A stretch of 64,000 nt of DNA from Aotearoamyces nothofagi (taxonomy: Eukaryota; Ascomycota; Leotiomycetes; Leotiales; Tympanidaceae), in the NCBI GenBank assembly GCA_015345905.1, contig JADDTR010000029.1, positions 1 through 64,000 of the forward strand, read 5' to 3'. The translations under genes were made by a program, and so were the position numbers. Below, piece by piece: positions 1 through 11,343 of the stretch; the first letter of the stretch is position 1, and the number at the start of each line of letters is the position of its first letter. The notes under the pieces were generated by a model. That model was not told the origin of the DNA and made no database searches. It saw only the letters and a program-made list of their open reading frames with translations.

Positions 1-1015
1 TTCTATATAGACAAGAAAAGTTATAAAATCTTTTTTCTAAAAATAGTTATAAGAGTTCTAAAAACAGCTCTTTATAGTCTAGACTAGACTATATAGTCTA
101 GTTTAATCTAGACTAAACTATTTCTAGAAACAGTCTCTATTTTCTATTTGAGACCAGACTATTTATTTATAGTCTAGTCTAGTCTAGATCAAAATAGTCT
201 AGTCTTTGAAACAGTTTATAAATTACTTTTAAGACTAGACTGAACTGAACTATTAGACAGTCTATTTAATAGTACTTATACTAAAGCTAGTATTAAAGAG
301 AGAGATTAGAGATAGTAGAAGAAGAGAAGATAGTAATATACTTATTAAATATACTAATATAGCTTCTAGTAAACAAGGGCTTATAAATAGATTTATAGAC
401 AGAGGTCTATAGATAGATAAATTTAGACTTACTAAGAGAGAAGATCTACTTATAGATAGATTTAAATAGTAAAGAGAAAGTCTACTTATAAACAGACTTA
501 GATAATAGAAAAGGAATCTATTTATAGATAGATTTAGATAGTAGTAGAGAAGAAGTCTATTTATAGATAGATTTAGATAGTAGTAAAGAGAGAATCTTTT
601 TATAGATAGATTTAGAAAGTAGAGAAGAGATCTATTTATAGATAGATAAAGGCTTATAGATATAGAAGAACTTATAGATAGATAAAGGTAAATAGATAGA
701 TTTAGAGAACTCTTTATAGAGAAGAAGAAGGATTTCTAGTACTATATAGACTATTAGTATCTATAACTTGTTTAAAAGCTAGAGAAAGAGAAGAGAAAGA
801 GAAAGAAAGAGCTATACTTATCTTCCTCTATTATAGAGATTAATAAGAGTAGTAGAGAAGAGTTACTATTGTTGCTATTGTTATATAAAAGTAAGACCTT
901 GTCTTTGGTATCTAAAATATATTATATATATATAGCTTAAGTAGGTTATAGAACTAAACCTTATATATAAAGCTAATATTTATTTTTATCTATAGTATTA
1001 TATAACTATTATATC
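1..1015. repeat. AT-rich, RIP-like degenerate block
   Basis: The block is almost entirely A/T with repeated TAGTCTAGAC-like words, stops in every frame and no ORF of note. The shift to normal composition is abrupt at about 1015-1030. Biased C-to-T decay of repeated DNA (RIP) is known in Pezizomycotina and explains this well. The parent element cannot be named: no domain is readable. Confidence 0.75.
430..660. repeat. Minisatellite, ~37-39 bp units
   Basis: About six diverged units, each containing a form of TCTATTTATAGATAGATTTA followed by an AGTAGTAAAGAGA-like purine run, repeat at roughly 37-39 bp spacing (starts near 443, 480, 517, 555, 593 and 630). The array lies inside the AT-rich block. 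Confidence 0.6.
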
Positions 1016-1255
1016 ACATGACCTCGCCTACAAGGTCACGGCAAAATCCGAGGGGCCCCGGAGCCCTGTATAGGGCCGACCAGTAGGATTTTAGCGAAGC
1101 GGCCGATTACCTCGTGTATGTATGCTGGGCAATTGCCTAGTCAAGCCTAGTGCAGGTGATCGCATAGTGGATTCTAGTAATCTGCATCTCTATTTCCTGG
1201 GGTTTTTGTGGGAGACCAACATGAGTGAAATTTTAGCCAGTTTGTCCTTGTCAAC

Positions 1256-3197
1256 ATGTCGCACTCGCATATATCTGTCCACGACAAATTGTGTATATTT
1301 TGTCAACAAATGCCCGAGTCGGGAGAGGCAATCGCTCTAGGTATCTTTCCTTAAATCTACAGCTTTCCAGCATTGATTAACTTCCAACCAGTATTGGATT
1401 TTCCGATCTCAAAGGGTTACACGTCTGGCTTCACGATGCCTTCTATAGGGCAGTTAAACACAAGATATCAAGATGTCTACGTTGACGGCGACAAAATTTC
1501 GTGCCGACTCTGTCTTCAGCCAGGCTGTAGTCTATGCCTCGCTTCTTCGAGATCGATCTTATATCACTCCGACTGCTACAAGGCTTTCCAAGTTCTTTGG
1601 AAAGGGAATGATACAGAACTACCATCCTCGAACCCTACAACCCTATATGAACTCGGATCGTCACTGAATTCATGGTTCCCGCTTCTTGAGAAGTCTCGCA
1701 TATACCTGAACAATCCTGCCGCGTATACATGGTGGAGCTGGGGTCTGAAAGAGATGTCAGTTTTGTGTTCCAAGTCTACCAACCGGTGTGCGTCCTCTGA
1801 ATCTCTAAAGCTTGGGGAGTTTGTTGCTTTGCTATCGGCATTACCACTTGAGCTGCTCGGTCTCATCTTGGGAGCAGGCGAGAGCTCTATATACCGATGT
1901 GCTCTCCTCCGACACGTGTTGGTTAGCCAGGTCGCGACTATCATATCCAGCCAAACTTGTAACGCCCGCAATCTACAAGGCAGTTGTAGCCGGGCCTCTA
2001 AACGTGCCTTGGAGTTTCTCGGCAATCAGTATGCGATCTTGGAGGATGATGTAGCTAGAGCCGAACTGCTCGGTGTGGACCATCTCGGCATACGTAGTAT
2101 TTACGATGACTGTCCATGGTACTTACGAAACAACAACCTAGAGCTGTCCTACAAGGCAAGTCACCTCCTAGCTTACCTGCAAGTCCTCTGATTCCTCCTA
2201 GTATCCCTTTCTTCGGCCTGCGCTGAACCGACGCCTCGAACTATGGGATGTCTTCAAACGACCTGTGGATGGAAACTACCGGTTCCATGGTGGAGGCGGG
2301 AATGAATCTAACCCTCAACTTATTCGATGCATCAATTTGTCTGAGTTTGTCGGCTTAACCATTTTCTGCGCTGGGAGAGCAGTCTATGGAATTCATGTAC
2401 ATCGAAACTGTCACTCATCTGCTGACGACACTTATTCAAGTTTAAACCCATCCGTCCAGGGAAGATCCCTTCTGAGATACTTACCCCTAAGTACAGTACA
2501 CCAACCTATCATCCAAGTATGGGTTCGTGAGTGTCCACCCTTTTTTGAACAAAGCCGTACGCTCATGGTAATGTGCTAATATCCGATTACGGTTCCGGAG
2601 TCTAACTTTTTATAGATATACACTTCTCAAGGTAGCCAGACCTTTGGACCCGTTGATGGCGACCGACTATATAATTATACCCCCTTGACCTCTGCCTTGA
2701 CAACTTCCCTCCTCTATCATGTCCCGGCCCGCGGGAAACCTATTTCGGTTTTTGGAGCAGCGTCGCAGTCTTCAACCCTGCAGTCAACCCTGGAAGTACC
2801 CATTGTGCCCAATCTAAGAGGTTCTCCATGCATGCACTGCTCTCAGGCTTCACTTCATGAAGTTGTACACGTCGAACTTTATATACATGTTCTGGAAGGT
2901 TCAAGGTGTGGTGGGATCTTATTAACATATAAAGATGGACGAAAAGAAGCTCTAGGTCAACGACGTGTCGGTCTATCGGGTGTCCGAACTGAATCGGTAT
3001 CCAACCTATCTCAAATGTATTACAAGGTCTTTCAGGCGCCAAACGGTGACCAGCGCCTGAAATTTGTGTTCTCTACAACCAACAATTCAGCACTTGCCAG
3101 TTCACATGAGGGCTGGAAAAGTCAAGCCATGATAGGAATAGCAATATGGTCTTTTGATTCAGACATTGACCAATTGCAGGTTGTAGATGCCGAATAG
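1256..3197 (+). CDS. F-box-like protein with N-terminal Cys pairs (4 exons)
   Basis: Model: exons 1256-1340, 1392-2155, 2202-2516 and 2616-3197; 581 aa. All junctions close in frame. The N-terminus carries Cys-x2-Cys (LCIFC), then a second Cys-rich stretch (CRLCLQPGCSLC ... HSDC), so a small zinc-binding module is possible. At about residues 150-175 an LSALPLELLGLILG segment resembles the start of an F-box, which would link the protein to SCF ubiquitin ligases. The rest is unrecognised. Intron 2 (2156-2201) begins GCAAGT and is a GC-AG intron; intron 1 is 51 nt with a GATTAAC branch-like site. The intact frame beside RIP-decayed DNA suggests it is under selection. The F-box call is inference; the exon model is well supported by phase. 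Confidence 0.6.
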
Positions 3198-3473
3198 TGG
3201 TGTAGCGAAGGCATTTACAGTCTGTTTATGGAAGGTGGCCTCCGATTCCACCAGAGCAAAATACCACAGATACCAATGGTTGGCTGTACATGTTTTGCTC
3301 AATGATTATTCAAAACCTGAATCTATGTTAATCGTGAAATGGCCCTATTCCCCGGAACTCCACTCTTTGATTTGTTGATGTTGAAATCTCAGGCCTTTAC
3401 ACGCGACCTAGGGTTTCGCTTAAAGTTTGTTCGAAACAAGTCGCATCATTTTAATAACATGGTAGCTGCCTAA

Positions 3474-3878
3474 TCACATGATCACTTCATATTTGCCCTG
3501 CCTTGTCGAAGGTACTTCATGGCAATCAAATGCAGTCTGAAGGATTGTGTCCAGGTCCGATGGTGTAAGGCGGTGTCTTTCGGTCCAGGCCGTCCATTCT
3601 GATGCCGTTGGCACTCTCGTGAGGGCTGATTTGACTTGACTCGAAATCTTTGCCAGTCTCTCTAGGTTAAGTAAGGCTTGAGAGAGAAAGTTCTTGTTCA
3701 AGTTGTACAGCGACCAGTATGCACCATCTGATTCCAGCCCAGGCAGCTGCTGAGATCGAAGTTGACCATTTTCGATTGCTGATTGATACGTTGCTTGAAC
3801 ATCCAGGATAGATATCTGTTCGTCAGGCTTCCAAGCGACGAACGATACAGGCGTTGATCCGTGGCTCTTGACGGATTT
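3474..3878 (-). CDS. Unrecognised ORF, partial or decayed gene
   Basis: An open minus-strand frame of 135 codons ending at 3474 has protein-like composition (HGSTPVSFVAWKPDEQ near its start, then a helical C-terminal part). There is no start codon at its head, so it looks like a last exon or a remnant; a plausible acceptor (GTCAAG) lies near 3869. I could not join it convincingly to the minus-strand ORF at 4046-4357. No family is recognised. It sits between an intact gene and AT-rich DNA. Confidence 0.35.
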   Translation of the reverse strand, partial: KSVKSHGSTPVSFVAWKPDEQISILDVQATYQSAIENGQLRSQQLPGLESDGAYWSLYNLNKNFLSQALLNLERLAKISSQVKSALTRVPTASEWTAWTERHRLTPSDLDTILQTAFDCHEVPSTRQGKYEVIM

Positions 3879-4045
3879 CTACCGCTTCCAGTAGGGGGTA
3901 TTGCTGGAGGTCGATCTAGCAGGGAGATAGTCTGGTGTTTGGCGGCTACCATTCAGCGATCGTTTTCGCGATTTGCCTACAACTTGTATTGAGGTTTAGA
4001 GCCTATACCTGAGTTAGCCTTGCAGAATGCCTATATATCGACTGC

Positions 4046-4357
4046 CTACTCTGTCTCTAGAAGGGAAAGTTTATATCCAGCATTGGTAAAGAAGAATATA
4101 TTATATAGATGCTGGACGACCTCAATGATTGACCGCTTTGCTTCATCAGGTACAACAGTAGGTGTCAGACAATGTATTTCATACTCGTGATAAGTAAGAT
4201 TACACTTTCGGCGAAAGGGATAGAAGATGAAGAGTACAGTGAATAGCTCGTCTCCGACTGTTACTTTGAAATGAATTTTTGTATTTTGAGTATCGTGGAG
4301 TGAATGATGCTGAACTGGCTGGAAGGTTTGTATAGAGTAGACGCTAAAGTTGTACAT
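4046..4357 (-). CDS. Unrecognised small ORF at edge of AT-rich block
   Basis: A 103-codon minus-strand ORF starts with ATG at 4357 and has mixed, protein-like composition with an aromatic and hydrophobic centre. A donor/branch/acceptor set (GTAGGC ... GCTAACTCAG) follows just before its stop, but splicing there adds only a few codons. It may be a short gene, a first exon or a relic. No family is recognised. Confidence 0.25.
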   Translation of the reverse strand: MYNFSVYSIQTFQPVQHHSLHDTQNTKIHFKVTVGDELFTVLFIFYPFRRKCNLTYHEYEIHCLTPTVVPDEAKRSIIEVVQHLYNIFFFTNAGYKLSLLETE

Positions 4358-6620
4358 TCCAATGTCCTAAATCATGATTTATTATAAGGAGAAGAGAGTC
4401 CCAATCTTGACACCGTTCTCAAGGACGGTGCCTGTTTTTGTATTAGCACCTGCCTTATAGATCGTCTAAAGACACTAATATAGTAGATGGCTTATCCCTA
4501 CACACTTATTAGCACTCATTCTAGCTATATATTGTATAATTTATATTCACTTATAGAAGGTTAGATAACATTATATAATTCAACTAAGTCTGTACTAGAA
4601 TATAGACTATACTGTTATTTCGGTTTATAGTAGATATAGTCTATACTATTATTGATAAATTCTATTTGATCAACTAGATATTTTATATAACTATAGATAA
4701 TATATTTAATAATAGTACTATAAGAAGAGAGTTGAAGTTAATATTAAATAATATAAAATAGAAGGTCTAAGTAACAATAATACTATATATAGTATATATT
4801 ATATAATTAGTTGTAAAAGCTATAATAATATCATTTTATATAAAGCTAGAAGAAAATATAGATAAAGAGAATAGAGACAAAGACAATAGAATTGACTTTA
4901 ATATCAAAGAGGATAGTAGTATAGTTGTTATAATCTAAAAAATAAGTATAGAACTCTGAGAGTTATAATACTCTATCTATAGTAACATCTAATAGTGATA
5001 CTAATTGATTTACTTTTCAGAGATATATAGTTTAAATAAACTTACTAGTTAGTTAAATAGAAGAATAGAGCTTTTATTATTCAAGTAGTTAAAGATCAAA
5101 TCTAAACAACTCTTATATATAAAGATTGATATTAATATATAATAGAACTCTATATATAATATAATTCTTTATATAATATATCTTTAGATTCTATTAAAAA
5201 GCTAGTTAGAGACTTAGATAGAAAAGAAGCTAGTATTTGACTGTTTCAATCTAACAAATATAGACTAAAAGAAGCTATAATATCTTATTGTTCTTCTTTG
5301 ACCTTTTACTAAATTTATAATACTTCTTAAAACTATAAAGAATACTACTATCAACTATATCTAGAATGTCTACAACAAGCTATTTATCTATCTTAAGCAG
5401 CTTTAGACTAAACTAGAGATTAAAGATTTATCTTAAGACTTCTAGATTACTAAGTTTATTACTATAATAGAGATAGAACTCTAGAAACTTTTAGTATATT
5501 ATTTAAATACTAGTAGTAAAGCTAAGGACCAATATACTCTTACTATAATTCTAGATTCTTTATAAAAGCTAGATATCTTTACTTAGTTTTAATAGAGTTC
5601 TATATTTAGAGTAAAATATAAATAGATATTTCTAAAGTATTAGAGAGACAATTATAAAGATACTATATCTAATAACCTTATTATTAATATAGGTTTTATA
5701 GCTCTAAGTATAATAAGAATCCTCAACTTGATTTTTAGACATCAATAACAAATGTCTAGTATAAGGTCTTTAATATTAAACTCTATACTGAAGAACAAAG
5801 TAGAATAATATCTACTTTTATCTCTTTATTCTATAGATACTAAAACTTTAGTCTTAACTATATAGAAAGGACTAAAGAGTTCTTATTCTTCTGTTATATA
5901 GATAGCTTATAATATTCTTACTATTCTAGATATATAAGCAGTAATACTAAATAATAATATAAAGAGCTAACAATTATTTATAAAAGCTATTAGCTCTAGA
6001 GTTGAAAGAATATTCAATATTGTATAAAATCTATATAAATATTATAAAGCTTAGATAAACTTTAATATAGTTATTAAATCTATAATAGTTAAATACTTTA
6101 ATAGATTTAAATAGAAGATATCTAGAGAATAGAGCAATATTGATTATTGATATAATATAGAGGATATTAATAAGTCAATTAAGAAGAGAGAGAGAGATAT
6201 TATAGTAGAAGTAGAGATATTAAAGAATAAGATAGATATATTAGACTTACCTTTTATATAGTAAGTATTACAACAAATATAGAGGATAGAAATATCAATA
6301 CTAAGGCTAAGATAAAAGAGGACATTAGATAATAATTAGAGTATAGATAAATTAAATCCTATAAAGAGCTAGATAACTTAGTAAAGAAGAGTTTAGAAGT
6401 CTAATAGTTTAGAAGTCTAAGATATAGAATTACAATTTTAAATATAATTAAAATCAAATAGTATTACTATTAAGTATTACTATCTATATAACTTAAGCAA
6501 TATAATTAAAGCTTCTAATATTACTATAAAGTATTACTGTCTATATAATCTATAAATAGTCTAGATTAAACTGAACTAGACTAGACTATTATTTATAGTT
6601 TAGTCTCAAGCTATATAATA

Positions 6621-6785
6621 TAGACTATTTATTGAAATAGTCTAGACTAAACTAGACTGTAAATACTAATCTAGTCTCAAGGACTATAATATAGACTATT
6701 TATTAAAGTGGTCTAGACTAAACTAGACTGTAAATATTAATCTGATTTTAAGGACTATAATATAGACTATTTAAAAATCAAGGTA
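6621..6785. repeat. 71-bp tandem repeat, ~2.3 copies
   Basis: Units start with TAGACTATTTA at 6621, 6692 and (truncated) 6763. Each contains TCTAGACTAAACTAGACTGT and ends with AGGACTATAATA. The first two copies differ at only a few positions. Confidence 0.8.
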
Positions 6786-6918
6786 TTTAAAGACTAGACT
6801 AGACTGCTTTTTATAGACTGATTTAGTCTAGACTATTTATTTATAGTCTAGTCTAGCTAGTCTATCTAGAAATAATAACTACTTTAAACTATTAATAGAC
6901 TTTTAATATCTTATATAT

Positions 6919-7003
6919 ATATATAGATATTATACCTTCTTTATATATATAGATATTATACCTTCTTTATATATATAGATATTATACCTTTTTTATATAT
7001 ATA
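6919..7003. repeat. 26-bp tandem repeat, 3 copies
   Basis: AGATATTATACCTTCTTTAT recurs at 6925, 6951 and 6977, exactly 26 bp apart, with TATATA between copies. Confidence 0.85.
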
Positions 7004-7520
7004 AACTATAATACTATTATTTTATCTCTAATTATATAGTAGTTTTAATATCTTCTAGATAGATTTAAACTATAATAATAATATCCAACTACTCTTCTAT
7101 AAATCTCTAGATCTTTATATTAGACTATCTTATAATTATACTTCTGACTAAATTTAGTTTTTAAATTCTATTCTATATATAATAAAGTTGAAAGTCTAGT
7201 TCTAGCTGATTGATAATAAATTATATTCAATAAAAAGAAGGTTAGCTATTTCTCAAATAGCTTGATACTTGAGTAGAAATCTATATAAATCTAAATTGAG
7301 AATATATTAAACAATAGTAATCTCTTTATATAGAGTTAACTTGTATAAGTTAGATAAGTTATTATATTGTAAAGATTGATTGTATAGTATTTTCTATAGG
7401 ATATTGTACAAGCTAGAATACTCCAACTCTAGTCTTGTTCGATTGCTTAGATAGCAAGAACTATTCTACCCTCTTGAGAAGAGGTTACTGGTTCAGTTGG
7501 TAGTGGCATTCTGACTTATA

Positions 7521-9440
7521 GTCTAAGAGTCGTATTTATACGATTTTTGGGCGGTCTGCTTGTGTGGGCGGCTCGAGCCGCTTTTAGAATACGTCAGTAC
7601 TTTTTCCCCAATACCAATACCCCCTACCATCTCCCCTCCTCTCCTCCCAATACCCCCCCCCCCTATCTCCCCTCCCTCCAACCCCCCCCTCTCCCCTCCA
7701 ATCCATTCCATCCCATTCCCTCCCATCCCACAATCCAAAAAAAAGCCAGAGAAACAACAAAACACAACCCATTATCCTCTATCGCCAGCTCCAGCTCCAA
7801 CCCAGCATCCCTTCTCTATCTATCTATCATGCAAAGTAAATCCCATGCAGTACATCCATGCCCCAAAGGCGGAGGAGCAACAACCGCCGCCGACCGCTGC
7901 AGCCAGTAAGGACCCAGCGCAAAAAAACACAGCGCTGAATCTCGTCCTTAGAGAATCCGCTGCCTCGGCGCGAGGCTTCGCTCTTCCCCCGATCCCATAG
8001 TTTTGTTTCCGTGATGGGCCCAGTCGACGACTCGGTCTCGCTATATGAAATAGCCTACGGCACCAAGCAGTCTGGCTTCTGCAGGAGTGGGGGAGGGGCG
8101 ATCACCACGCGGCCGAGCCGGGCTCGAGGACGGCAGCGGAGCGTCCGGTCGGTTTCCTACTTACTTACTAACTAGCCACAAAAGCCATCTATATACCGAA
8201 ATCGCAGATGAAACCATTCACAACTTAACAGCTCTCCTCGTTCCCGGCCCGGCGTGCGGGAAAGCCTTGCAAAAAAAGGGGGGGGGGGGGGGCCGGTCCT
8301 GGAGGATGCGATGCGGGAGAGACGGGTGTCTGCCTCGTGGGCGGGGGGGGGCAAGGGACGAGGTGCACACGTCTAATCCGTATAGCAAGGTGGACGGACC
8401 TGTCGCCGGGGAGGAGGGAGGGGGGGTTCTACGCCAGGCTTGCAGTATGAATTCCTGCATAGCCGATTGCAGGTTCACATACATATATATATATATATAT
8501 ATGAACTCGAACTCGTCTCCAGAGGTAGGCAGAAAGAAAGTGCGAAAAGCCCCCAATATATATATATAACACACACATATCGACAATCCCATTTTTGTCG
8601 ATTTCTCCCCCCCTCCCCCCCTCCCCCCCCTTTCTTTTTGGGAAACGGGGGGGGGGTTTTTCCGCCCGCGCCGCGTGGGCCGTCCATCGCTGTAGGCAGG
8701 GCCTGGTGTCGACGACGATGGCACTCGACAGACTGACTGACGGCCGTCTCTGTGTATACACACATCGCCGCAGACAGGGCCTGGTGTCGACGACGATGGC
8801 ACATGACAGACTGACAGACAGGCCGACGGCCTCAGGCGCATGCTGCCAGCTAGCGGCAGTGTTCCAGATGGGGGAAAAAAAAAAAAAGTCAAAGTCAAAG
8901 TCTCTCTCTCGAGACAGCGAGGCGCGGGGGGTATAAGTTTTCTGGGTCATGCATAAGTGAGCGAGCGAGCGAGCGTGGGGATTTTGGAAAGAAAAAAAAA
9001 AGAATTTGGGTGGGGGGGGAACGGGGAGGGGTGTCTGGGAAAGTGGGTTGGGGGTTTTTTTTTATATATATGTTTCTATAATAGTTGGCGTGGGGCTGCT
9101 CTTCGGATCTTTCGAGTTTTGCCCGCTCTCAGATATATCTGGGTGGCGGACAGGAGATTTCTTCCGTCGCCGTGCAGTATTTTTGCTATCTTGGATCGGG
9201 GCGCGTTGGGAGCATGGGCAGGGCAGGACATATGAGCCGGCTGAGGAGGTTTTGTGTGTCATGGTCGTCTTTTGCTTCAATGTATAGGTGAGGACGGCCT
9301 AGTAGACAAAAAAATAAAATAAAAGGGGGTATTTGCAGTGGGAAAATTGAAGGTTGGAAAAAGTAAAACGCCATGTCCCCCAAGATCCATCCGTGCCCAA
9401 TTATTCTCAAATCATATGTATTCTATTACCCAGCAGGCCA
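7521..9440. repeat. Low-complexity, gene-free stretch
   Basis: Composition flips from AT-rich to GC-rich here. Contents: a C-rich pyrimidine tract (7615-7735), several G runs (about 8278-8292, 8344-8351, 8421-8427, 8647-8656), a TA microsatellite (8481-8501), a ~78-bp offset duplication (8690-8825), a GAGC run (8957-8974) and T/G homopolymers near 9050. ORFs through it are repetitive Pro/Gly/Arg strings with no domain, and I see no gene. Confidence 0.6.
8690..8825. repeat. Direct duplication, 78-bp offset
   Basis: The string CAGGGCCTGGTGTCGACGAC plus the following GATGGCAC and GACAGACTGAC occurs at 8697 and again at 8775. The spacer contains GTGTATACACAC. Confidence 0.8.
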
Positions 9441-9871
9441 TCACTTCTCGCTCTCGGCGGGCTTCTCGCTCGCGGCCTTCTTGCTGACGACCTTCTTCTT
9501 GCGCATCACCGCGTCTTGGCCGCCCATGCGCCTGTCCAGGGCGCGCTCCAGCTTGGCGCCCAGGGCGAGCTTGCTGAGGTTGTCCGTCTTCTCCTTGGAC
9601 GGGACGAAGCGCTGGCTGGTGAGCTTCTTGTTCTCCAGCTTCTCGAGCCCCGTCGTGATGTCGTTGATCTCCTCCTGCACCGAGTCGTGCGACAGGCTGA
9701 CCGACGGCGCCAGCGTCGGCGCCATCGAGTAGGTGCTGTAGCGCTTCGACGTGCGCTTCGAGGCAAGCTTGGTCCCGTCAGTGTCAGCCTTGCTATCGCC
9801 CGCCCGTCTCAGGAGGCCAGACTCACGCTCGGCGCCATAATCGGCCGTGACGATTCCAGAGACACGCCCAT
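9441..9871 (-). CDS. Small conserved-looking fungal protein (2 exons)
   Basis: Model: exon 1 9871-9827, intron 9826-9768 (GTGAGT donor, GCTGACACTGAC branch region, AAG acceptor), exon 2 9767-9441; 123 aa. The body has an acidic helical part (SVQEEINDITTGLEKLENK), a conserved-looking SQRFVPSKEKTDNLSKLALG segment and a basic tail rich in Lys/Ala/Glu. I do not recognise the family. The start is chosen because ATG at 9871 joins exon 2 in phase 0 and no other ATG lies upstream for hundreds of bases. It stands alone in a low-complexity region; its upstream DNA carries GA runs and poly-G. Confidence 0.6.
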
Positions 9872-10011
9872 TCTTGTTACGCGCGACAGCTGAAATGTCG
9901 GGAGCGGCCGCAGGTTGCAGTGCAGAGCTGAGATGGCGGTGCAGGGCTTGGGGATCTCTACTTGTACGCCGGATCTCGTGCGAGGGTGAGGGCGGAAAGG
10001 GCTGTGTTGTG

Positions 10012-10086
10012 GCTTCGAGAGAGAGAGAGAGGAATGTCGCTCGCTACCTGGCGCAAGAAGTTTCTCAGGAAGCGCGATGCACGGAC

Positions 10087-10118
<32 letters not shown>
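10012..10118. repeat. Two GA dinucleotide tracts
   Basis: GA runs at about 10014-10031 and 10088-10118 lie upstream of the minus-strand gene at 9441-9871. They could be promoter-proximal GAGA-like sequence; no function is shown. Confidence 0.75.
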
Positions 10119-10119
<1 letters not shown>

Positions 10120-11311
10120 GACGGGGGCCGGGGATGTGGCTACAGGTCAGGTGCGTTGACGTATCGATCTACGGGCACGACAGCACGACAGCACGAATTG
10201 GAAACTGGGGCCACTCGTCTCGATGCCGGGCGCGACCTGTACCAGCGGACCTGTGCGTGCTGCTGGAGGGCTGGAGGGCTGGAGGGGCGCCGTCGCAGTG
10301 CGGTAGTGAAACAAACCGCGGCCACGGGGGGGCTTCGCACGACCGACTGCTCTGGGGCGGGCCGGGCGGAAATGGCGGTGACGCAGGACGCTGGTCTGGC
10401 GCACGGCGGAAAAAGGGAGCTGGGGGGGGGCGGAAGGGGAAAGTATCGTCGCTCACGAGAGAGTGACGGCGTCGGCGGTGCGAGAGGCAGCTGCTGGTCT
10501 GCTGCGGACAGGATGCTGGCTGAGGGCGAGGAGGGAGGAGGGCGAGAAGAAGAGGGCTCAGCGGGTATTACTTATATGGCGATTATTACTTGTATTGCTT
10601 ATTGTGTATTGCTACTTGCTACTTGCTGCGCCGTCTCTTGGAGTATCTCGCATCGTACGGTCAGCCAGTGCAGCACCCCACTCCGCAAGACGCCTAGCCA
10701 GCCCCGTTACGGGCTGTGTCGATAGCGGCGGCACAGCGGTACAGCGGTACAGCGGTAGAGTACTGTACAGTACAGTGCGGTACGGTAGAACGGTGCAGCG
10801 GTACAGTGCAGTAAGTACAGTAAGTACAGCGGGCGGCGGGACGTCTGGCAACATGGCACGGTGGGAGCATCGCATCCCATTGTACTGTACTGTATGTACT
10901 GTACTCTATGTACTGTATATACTGTATGTACGTGCCGTATGTACCGTACTGTCTGTAATGTACTCTATGTACCGTACTGTATGTACTGTACTGTATGTAC
11001 TGTACTCTATGTACTGTACTGTATGTACTGTACTCTATGTACTGTACTGTATGTACTGTATATACTATACATACCGTATGTACCTGTCCCGCCGTGCCGC
11101 CGTGCCGCCCCTCGGCCACACTACACTGCACACAGCGTGCGCTGCCGGGATGGGGCTGGCAAAAAAAAACGTGGCCATCTGCACCCACCCTCGCGTCGGC
11201 GTGGCATGCCGCTTTGGGGGGGGCACCGCAGCCCCCCCCCCCCGCCCGCCTGACCTCGCTCGGGCTGTCGGCCTTCCAGAATGCCCTGAAACACGGCCCC
11301 CTGCCATGCCA

Positions 11312-11343
<32 letters not shown>

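Larger units (their letters stand above)
4430..7520. repeat. AT-rich, RIP-like degenerate block (3.1 kb)
   Basis: Very low GC, dense stops in all frames and the same TAGTCTAGACTAGAC vocabulary as 60-260. The match between its 6540-6870 part and the 60-260 part suggests both derive from one repeat family. It is best read as a fossil of repeated DNA destroyed by RIP; no reverse transcriptase, integrase or transposase motif can be read, so no element family is claimed. No gene is visible in it. Confidence 0.75.

Noticed and set aside
5100-6450. Possible retroelement fossil in the AT-rich block
   Set aside because: Composition fits a RIP-decayed repeat, but no family motif or terminal repeat could be read, so no element is named.
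7547-8000. Pro/Ser-rich ORFs on the plus strand and Gly-rich ORFs opposite
   Set aside because: They are produced by a C-rich pyrimidine tract; all frames are open and none has a domain.
9354-9893. Leu/Arg-rich plus ORF opposite the small gene at 9441-9871
   Set aside because: It is a shadow frame; the minus strand has a spliced, well-composed protein.
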